A stretch of DNA of 19,794 nucleotides from JBBKXR01 sp037969585 (GTDB lineage Bacteria; Verrucomicrobiota; Verrucomicrobiia; Verrucomicrobiales; DEV007). Made by a program: the position numbers and the translations under genes. The DNA lies in NCBI GenBank assembly GCA_037969585.1, contig JBBKXR010000149.1:1-19794 (forward strand), in the 5' to 3' direction. This document shows, piece by piece, positions 14,844 to 19,794 of this stretch (within the stretch, counting starts at the first letter, position 1; every line of letters begins with the position of its first letter). Under the pieces are notes generated by a model. It did not search any database. It was not told the origin of the DNA and was given only the letters and a program-made list of their open reading frames with translations.

Positions 14844-15914
14844 ATGCCTTCCAGTTCCGCTTCCGAAAGTTCTCTTCCGTCTTCCAGCGACGATGTCTAC
14901 GAAATCAGCGCCGTTGCGCGGATCACCGGGCTGTCGACTCACAACCTCAGAGTTTGGGAGCGCCGTCACAAAGTGGTCGAACCGGTGCGCACCGAAACCA
15001 AGAGAAGGCTCTACTCGCGCGCCGACGTTCGGAAGCTCGGCTTGCTGAAAGCGCTGGTCGACGGCGGTGACTCGATCAGCCAGTTGGCGGGCATGGAAAT
15101 TGCCCAGCTGGAAACACGTCTGAGTGATACCGGTCAAGCGGGCCCGCTGAACCCGGCTGGTGGCGTTGTGGAGAAGATTTCGCGGCGTTGTCGATTGGCT
15201 GTCGCGGGACACTTTGTGCGACGATTATTTATCGATGAAGGTGCGCTTTGGGATCAGTTCCGAGTGGTTAGCGAGTACGATACCGTTGATGAATTGAAAG
15301 CTGCGGTGCGCCCGATGTCCGTTGACGTGGCGATTCTGGAAGAGGCGACTTTGTTTGACGAGCGTGTGGAAGCCATCCAGCAAATGCTGTCGAAGATCAA
15401 AGCTCAGCGTGCGGTCGTCATTTATCAGTTTGCGCCGCAAGCGGTGATCGCCCGCATCGAAGCGGACTTTCCACAAATCACTGTACTGCGCGCTCCCGCC
15501 AACGCCACCGAAGTCCGGCTGGCGTGTTTGGCGGGGATGTCACTTTCGGAGCAAGGCAAAAGTAGGCGTGGTGGCAGTGGCAAACGCGTTGCAGTCGAGG
15601 CTTCCGAGGCAGCACTGGATGGCGGTGCTACTGGTGCAGAGAACGAAATTCCCGAGCGACACTTTTCTGATTCTGAATTGGCGGCAATTTCCCGCCTTTC
15701 CGGTACGATAAAATGCGAATGCCCACAGCATCTCGCGAGTTTGTTGAACGGGCTACTCGCATTTGAGACCTACAGCAGTCAGTGTGAGAATCGCAACGAG
15801 GATGACGCCAAGTTGCACGCTTACTTGCACCGCGCGACCGCCAATGCTCGGGCGGCCATGGAAACGGCATTGATCGCTGTTCTTGAATCGGAAGATATCG
15901 ATGTCAGTTCTTGA
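14844..15914 (+). CDS. CarH/LitR-like MerR transcriptional regulator with divergent sensor and Cys-rich tail
   Basis: 356 residues from the ATG at 14844; a GTG at 14790 would add a Leu/Pro-rich leader and is less likely. Residues 19-90 are a winged helix-turn-helix of the CarH/LitR branch (YEISAVARITGLSTHNLRVW, then the WERR and RRLYSRADVRKL elements). Residues about 112-235 form an alpha/beta Rossmann-like domain in the place of the cobalamin-binding domain, but no DxHxxG cobalamin signature is visible. After a variable linker, residues 275-352 hold a helical module with TIKCECPQHLASLLNGLLAF and a further Cys314; similar CECPxHLA tails occur, from memory, on uncharacterised MerR proteins of Proteobacteria. 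It is divergent from the sigma gene and probably represses or activates that promoter. The signal is unknown: light or B12 by analogy, but metal or redox sensing by the Cys-Glu-Cys is equally open. Confidence 0.85.
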   Translation: MPSSSASESSLPSSSDDVYEISAVARITGLSTHNLRVWERRHKVVEPVRTETKRRLYSRADVRKLGLLKALVDGGDSISQLAGMEIAQLETRLSDTGQAGPLNPAGGVVEKISRRCRLAVAGHFVRRLFIDEGALWDQFRVVSEYDTVDELKAAVRPMSVDVAILEEATLFDERVEAIQQMLSKIKAQRAVVIYQFAPQAVIARIEADFPQITVLRAPANATEVRLACLAGMSLSEQGKSRRGGSGKRVAVEASEAALDGGATGAENEIPERHFSDSELAAISRLSGTIKCECPQHLASLLNGLLAFETYSSQCENRNEDDAKLHAYLHRATANARAAMETALIAVLESEDIDVSS

Positions 15915-15934
15915 AGCTTCGGGCGCTTGAATAC

Positions 15935-15958
15935 CTCAGACGTTGCGCTGAGTTTATT
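15935..15958 (+). terminator. Likely intrinsic terminator of the MerR gene
   Basis: CTCAG (15935-15939) pairs with CTGAG (15948-15952), with CG-TTG-CG extending the stem inside past one bulged A. TTTATTT follows directly. It lies 20 bases after the stop codon of the regulator. Confidence 0.5.
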
Positions 15959-16021
15959 TGCAGGAACGGAGTTCCGGAAATGCTCCTAATTTGGTCATGG
16001 CTATGATCTAATTGTTGGGTC

Positions 16022-17587
16022 ATGCAGTTCTTCAATAAAACAAAGCCTTGGTCAGCAGTGGCTCCGATTAGTGCGTGGCGCGCCCTGGCGCGAGGCCCTA
16101 TTTTCGCGCTGCTTGTCGCCAAGACTGCATTGACTTTATCCGGCAATTCATCTGCCTGTGCGGCCGAGAATTCGTTTCGCGACCTGCTCAGTGAAGAGCG
16201 CTACGAAGAGGAAAAAGCGCGGATGAAGCAGCAATTCGAGTGGGCTGCACAGCTATCAGTCGCCAAGATGCCTTTGACAGGTGCTGAGGTTTTTTTGGTC
16301 CGGCCCGACACTCCGGCGGCGAACGCAGGCTTGAAATCGGGCGACGTGATTTATCGAATCGAAAATCAGACGCTTTGGGGAGAGTCGCTGTGGATCCGTC
16401 GACCGATACGTGACCAGCAATTTTATGCAGTTTCGCCGGATAAAGGCAAACTGACCTTCTGGGTTCCGCCGGGTCCGATCGGCGTGGTGCACCGACCTTT
16501 TAATCGGATTGATCTGGCCTACCTGAAACTGCGCACCAATCGCAGTGCCAAGTGGGACAAGGATGTGGTGCTGGCTTGTTTGAAGTGGCAGACTGATGCC
16601 GCTCTGGCTGAGACTGCTTGGCACCGGGCGATTGATAACGGCTACTCGCCGGATTTGCTGTCAGACTACTTTGCCGCCGTGTTCAAAATGCAACAGGTTG
16701 GGGGAGCCGAAGCAGAGACAACTAAATTTCTATCTCATTTCAAGAGCGCCGCAGTCGTGCCGACTATGTTTGTCCCGGGGCTTTTGCCGTTGCTCACGTC
16801 GACCGGGCGGATTGACGCTTTGAGTGATTTGTCGACTCATCGCAGTCCTGTCTTTCCGTGGACGCCGGACGATATCGTTCGATTGCAGGCATGGCAGAAG
16901 GCCGGTGCCGCTTTTCCGGGCTCTTTGGTGGAGGTGAAAAAGAAGGAGATTACGGGCGAGTTGCAGCATTTGAGTGGTGACCTTTCCGGAATGCCTTACG
17001 GGGCGGCGACTTCGGCCAGGGTTGCTCCCGGCTCGCTCGAATCGGAGAGTTTTGGGCTCGCCCGCCCATTGAAAAATGCCCACCTGAAGATTCGGTTGAA
17101 ATTGCGAACTTCTGGTGATCATGCGGCGATTCCGAGTGCCCTTCGGCTGTCCATCGTCAAACGTGATCAGTCGGCAGCCAAGCGACCTGTGCGTTATCCT
17201 GCGGTGCGTCCGTACCATGACGCTCGGATGGTCTCGGCGGCGTTCCTTGCCGGCGGCAATGATGGAACGGACGATCGCTTGTCGATGTCATCAAGTGGTC
17301 TGGAGGCGACGTGGAGCGCCTGGTCTCGAAATATCGAGGTGCTCGCTGAGTTCGACGTGCATGCCCGTGCGGAACTCGATCGTCCGGATGCGCGCTTGGG
17401 AGGAGATCATGAGTTCGTAACTCTGGATCTGATCCGACTCGAAAATGAGGTGGCAGTCTACCTTAACGGGGCCAGCTACCTTCGTCTGCCTGTTGATCCG
17501 ACCGTCGATGACGTGTCTTTCGATTTGCAGCGCTCAGGGGTGGTTTGCGAAAAAGTTGAGCTGAAGGCGTTCGAACTGCTGCCTTGA
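16022..17587 (+). CDS. Exported protein with PDZ-like domain and jelly-roll-like C-terminus
   Basis: 521 residues, overall role unknown. A long basic N-region precedes a hydrophobic stretch (26-41) and a likely cleavage near ACAAEN (45-50), so it is exported. Residues about 86-145 read as a PDZ domain (GAEVFLVRPDTPAANAGLKS then GDVIYRIENQTL), which binds peptide ends. The middle (about 175-300) is helical and could be a repeat scaffold. Residues about 335-521 look like a beta sandwich of the LamG/DUF1080 kind: paired strands such as LKNAHLKIRLKLRTSGD and VAVYLNGASYLRLPVD, and an ending SFDLQRSGVVCEKVELKAFE that matches the last strands of that fold. No protease triad is visible. It lies 107 bases after the MerR gene and is convergent with the next gene, 41 bases away. 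Confidence 0.75.
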   Translation: MQFFNKTKPWSAVAPISAWRALARGPIFALLVAKTALTLSGNSSACAAENSFRDLLSEERYEEEKARMKQQFEWAAQLSVAKMPLTGAEVFLVRPDTPAANAGLKSGDVIYRIENQTLWGESLWIRRPIRDQQFYAVSPDKGKLTFWVPPGPIGVVHRPFNRIDLAYLKLRTNRSAKWDKDVVLACLKWQTDAALAETAWHRAIDNGYSPDLLSDYFAAVFKMQQVGGAEAETTKFLSHFKSAAVVPTMFVPGLLPLLTSTGRIDALSDLSTHRSPVFPWTPDDIVRLQAWQKAGAAFPGSLVEVKKKEITGELQHLSGDLSGMPYGAATSARVAPGSLESESFGLARPLKNAHLKIRLKLRTSGDHAAIPSALRLSIVKRDQSAAKRPVRYPAVRPYHDARMVSAAFLAGGNDGTDDRLSMSSSGLEATWSAWSRNIEVLAEFDVHARAELDRPDARLGGDHEFVTLDLIRLENEVAVYLNGASYLRLPVDPTVDDVSFDLQRSGVVCEKVELKAFELLP

Positions 17588-17628
17588 GCCGGAAGAAATC
17601 TGAATTCCGAACTACGATCTCCGAACCC

Positions 17629-18459
17629 TCACGAGGCAGACTTTTTCTTGGCTGGCTTCGTGTCGCCGCCGGCAATCGGATGGTCGACCAGGATTTCAAC
17701 TTGGATGTTCTCCGCATAGTCGAGAGTGACTGGGCAATCTGGTGTGCTGCCGAGGTCCATGCGCGCGGCGACAAATCGTGGTGTGTCGAGCCAGTCGATG
17801 TGGCGAGTCGAGACGATACGATTCCACACTGCGGTTTCGTTACCGCCCATGCCGAAGCTGGCGATCAGCCGACAATCGTATTCGCTGATGGCGGGTAGAT
17901 GAACAAAGAAACCGATGCTGTCGTAACGGCTTGCCGGATAGTTGTCTTTGGTCGGAATCTCATCCGCCAGTGACGCTACTGCAGAAAGCCGGGCATCGAG
18001 ATTCTGACGGAAATTAAAGTGGGCCGGTGTCTTGGCAACGTTGGTGCCCTGCGACTTTGCCCATGCGCTGACCAGTGTTTCGCTGAGGCGAACATTGGAG
18101 CGGCAAAGACTTTCAAAATAAGGTCGCAACGACGCGAAGATGGCTTGTTCGAGGTGGCAGTTACTCGGCGTGATGTGCTTTTTGTCGTTGGCCAGTAGAT
18201 CGTCGAGCGGCGGGCGGGTGGTCATGACCAGGCAGTCGTCTTTCGACAAAAACTGATAGTGCTCGGCGCCGCGGATGACATCACCCATTTCAGCGCCGCG
18301 AAAGGGATAAAGGCAGACGGGGCTCTGATAACGGAACCCGCGCTCGTGCAGGGGCACAACGAGTTCGCTGAAAGCGACGCTGTCGCGCAGTTGAAACAGG
18401 GCGGGATCGTACTGCTTACGAACCGGGCAGGGGTAGCCGACTTGAAATGCTTTACTCAT
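17629..18459 (-). CDS. Hypothetical protein, 276 residues
   Basis: Not recognised. It appears soluble: no signal peptide or membrane helix. The sequence alternates strands and helices, with six Cys spread through it and a conserved-looking stretch YDSIGFFVHLPAISEYDCRL (179-198) followed by SFGMGGNETAVWNRIV. The C-terminus ends with a Lys/Ala/Ser-rich tail (KPAKKKSAS) that could bind nucleic acid or simply be disordered. Codon choice looks like that of its neighbours, so recent transfer is not suggested. It runs toward the PDZ gene and lies downstream of the response-regulator gene on the same strand, separated from it by a strong terminator, so it is probably transcribed on its own. Confidence 0.7.
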   Translation of the reverse strand: MSKAFQVGYPCPVRKQYDPALFQLRDSVAFSELVVPLHERGFRYQSPVCLYPFRGAEMGDVIRGAEHYQFLSKDDCLVMTTRPPLDDLLANDKKHITPSNCHLEQAIFASLRPYFESLCRSNVRLSETLVSAWAKSQGTNVAKTPAHFNFRQNLDARLSAVASLADEIPTKDNYPASRYDSIGFFVHLPAISEYDCRLIASFGMGGNETAVWNRIVSTRHIDWLDTPRFVAARMDLGSTPDCPVTLDYAENIQVEILVDHPIAGGDTKPAKKKSAS

Positions 18460-18567
18460 GGCGACGGGGTATAATCAATGCTTCGGATTCCAGGCTTCTC
18501 GGGTTAAGCCCAAATTGGCAGGTAGACTCCCGTATATTTGTCATGAGTGCAAGGCTGGTCAATTCTG

Positions 18568-18608
18568 AAAAGCAAAACGCCGGACGATCCTTTCGGGAAA
18601 GTCCGGCG
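18568..18608 (-). terminator. Intrinsic terminator of the response-regulator gene
   Basis: On the minus strand CGCCGGAC (18608-18601) pairs with GTCCGGCG (18585-18578) around a 15-base loop, followed by TTTTGCTTTT (18577-18568). It is a GC-rich stem with a T-run, about 65 bases after the stop codon at 18673. Confidence 0.85.
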
Positions 18609-18632
18609 CCTGCGTGCCTTGTTGAGGGGGAA

Positions 18633-18649
18633 GCGCCGCGACGCGGCGC
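18633..18649. repeat. Perfect GC-only inverted repeat beside the terminator
   Basis: GCGCCGCG and CGCGGCGC, 8 bases each, are separated by a single A. It lies between the response-regulator stop codon and the terminator and may add to termination or protect the mRNA 3' end. Confidence 0.5.
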
Positions 18650-18672
18650 GCATAGGTGGACGATCTCGACGA

Positions 18673-19794
18673 TCAACTCGCGAGGATTTTGTCCCGCTCC
18701 AGTTTCAGGCCCATTTTGCGATAGAGGGTTGCGATGCTGACGCCAAGCATGCTGGCGGTCTTTTCGCGTGAGCCGTCGTTGTACTTGAGCGTCTCGCGAA
18801 TGAACATTTTTTCCTGCTTCTTGATGTAGTCGGAAAGCTTATTGCCGATCGGAAGCTGATGCTTAATCTGCGCCTCTTCGTCGTCGGAAATTTCGACTTT
18901 CTGCGTGACTTTGGGGGGCAGGTCGACGGGGCGGACGCGACCTTTTTCGGAGAATGAACAGGCGCGCTCGATGGCGTTCTGCAGTTCACCGACATTGCCC
19001 GGCCAGCCGTACTGCTCGAGCAACTGAGCGGCATACTTGTCGACCTCCTGCTTTTTGCTCTGGGTCGCGGTGGCGTAGCGTTCGAGGAAAAAGTCGACTA
19101 ACACCGGGATATCTTCTCTGCGGCTGCGCAGCGGCGGCACGTCGAGAGGAATGACGGAGATCTTGTAGTAGAGGTCTTCGCGGAAATCGCCGCTGGAGAC
19201 GCAGTCTTCGAGCGGCTTGTTCGAAGAAGCCATGAAGCGCACGTCCATGTTGCCAGACAGCGAACCGTTCATGCGGCGACCGGCCATTTCTTCGAGATAA
19301 CTTTCCAGCATCGACTGCAGGCGTACCGGCAGCATGTCGATTTCCTCAAGCAGTACGGTGCCGCCGGATGCGCGACCGAAAATGGTCTCGCCACGACTGG
19401 TGGCGGAGCCGAACAGTTCCATTTCGAGCAAAGCTTCCGGCAGAGCGGAGCATTGCAGGACTTTGAATGGAGCGTCGCTGCGGTGGCTCTTGTTGTGAAT
19501 GTTGCGGGCGACAACTTGTTTACCGGTGCCGAACTCACCTTCGAGCAACACCGGATGATCGTTGTCGGCGATCTTTTCGATGATGGCACGGATGCCATCG
19601 ATTTTTTCGCTCTTGCCGATCAGTTGTGACGGAGGAACCGGCGCCTCGAAACCAGCAATAGCGGCGTTTGGCTGCAGGGCTTCGATTTGTTTGCGCTCAC
19701 GCTGTTGCAGCGCGAGTTCCATGGTGCGCTGCAGGTCGGCGAGTTCGAAGGGCTTGGTGAGGTAATCGAAAGCACCGAGGCGCATCGCTTCAAC
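18673..19794 (-). CDS. NtrC-family response regulator, C-terminal part, lacking the GAFTGA loop
   Basis: Cut by the window edge; 373 codons are visible. Numbered from the Met at 19785, the end of a receiver domain is seen (MRLGAFDYLTKPF, with the conserved Lys), then a coiled linker (14-40), the AAA+ domain (about 54-290) and a Fis-type helix-turn-helix (about 325-362, ending TASMLGVSIATLYRKMGL). Walker A is GEFGTGKQ (83-90) and Walker B is VLLEEID (144-150), where the usual Asp-Glu is Glu-Glu. The GAFTGA loop that contacts sigma-54 is absent: ELFG (123-126) is followed by only 14 residues before GGT, about seven fewer than usual. The sensor II motif WPGNVREL is WPGNVGEL (Arg to Gly at 266). 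FREDLYYKI (201-209) keeps an arginine-finger region. It may therefore regulate without sigma-54, or be inactive as an ATPase. Confidence 0.92.
   Translation of the reverse strand, partial: VEAMRLGAFDYLTKPFELADLQRTMELALQQRERKQIEALQPNAAIAGFEAPVPPSQLIGKSEKIDGIRAIIEKIADNDHPVLLEGEFGTGKQVVARNIHNKSHRSDAPFKVLQCSALPEALLEMELFGSATSRGETIFGRASGGTVLLEEIDMLPVRLQSMLESYLEEMAGRRMNGSLSGNMDVRFMASSNKPLEDCVSSGDFREDLYYKISVIPLDVPPLRSRREDIPVLVDFFLERYATATQSKKQEVDKYAAQLLEQYGWPGNVGELQNAIERACSFSEKGRVRPVDLPPKVTQKVEISDDEEAQIKHQLPIGNKLSDYIKKQEKMFIRETLKYNDGSREKTASMLGVSIATLYRKMGLKLERDKILAS

Noticed and set aside
17590..17609. CGGAA/TTCCG hairpin as terminator of the PDZ gene
   Set aside because: The stem is only five bases with a ten-base loop and no T-run on either strand.

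Overview
The window comes from a Gram-negative chromosome. It carries a Kdo transferase for lipopolysaccharide, a predicted outer-membrane barrel protein, several signal-peptide proteins and a SPOUT methylase. The C-terminal motif on the rhomboid protease, the exported PQQ/cytochrome c dehydrogenase, the weak or absent Shine-Dalgarno sequences and the MerR/sigma set together suggest Verrucomicrobiota, probably Opitutae-like. That placement is inference; no rRNA or marker phylogeny is available here. No transposase, integrase, phage gene or CRISPR array was seen.

Left part (1-3765, + strand): a rhomboid intramembrane protease, a small membrane-anchored protein, rsmD (16S rRNA methylase) and waaA (Kdo transferase, overlapping rsmD by ATGA), then a tRNA-Glu(UUC). 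About 780 bases without a convincing gene follow (3766-4543). They hold several inverted repeats and could be a structured RNA, a leader or a decayed insertion. A 145-residue orphan follows.

Middle part (5100-9226, + strand): a secreted alpha/beta hydrolase with a C-terminal beta-sandwich tail, a DUF2490-like barrel coupled to it by a GTGA overlap, and a PQQ dehydrogenase with a c-type cytochrome domain inserted in its propeller. This looks like an exported substrate-processing group with an unknown substrate. An intergenic patch of nested inverted repeats separates it from the next block.

Minus-strand block (13843 down to 9494): a GT4 glycosyltransferase, a metallophosphoesterase, a large glycosidase-like protein and a SPOUT methyltransferase, tightly packed. 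The phosphoesterase resembles PlcP, the phospholipase that some bacteria use to strip phosphate from membrane lipids, more than LpxH. With the overlapping glycosyltransferase it forms a PlcP/Agt-like pair for replacing phospholipids with glycolipids. The third gene is a divergent TIM-barrel-like protein with a GH67-reminiscent motif and may be an undescribed partner.

Regulatory block (13964-15914): an ECF-type sigma factor and a CarH/LitR-like MerR regulator are divergently transcribed. Their shared intergenic region has four copies of TGTCTA, two exactly 11 bases apart. The arrangement recalls light/B12-responsive litR-litS and carH systems, but the sensor domain lacks a visible B12-binding signature and ends in an extra Cys-Glu-Cys domain, so the signal is unknown.

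Right part (16022-19794): an exported PDZ protein with a jelly-roll-like C-terminus, an unrecognised minus-strand protein, and the C-terminal 373 codons of an NtrC-family response regulator cut by the window edge. That regulator lacks the GAFTGA loop and the sensor II arginine, so it probably does not work as a normal sigma-54 activator. A clear intrinsic terminator follows it.
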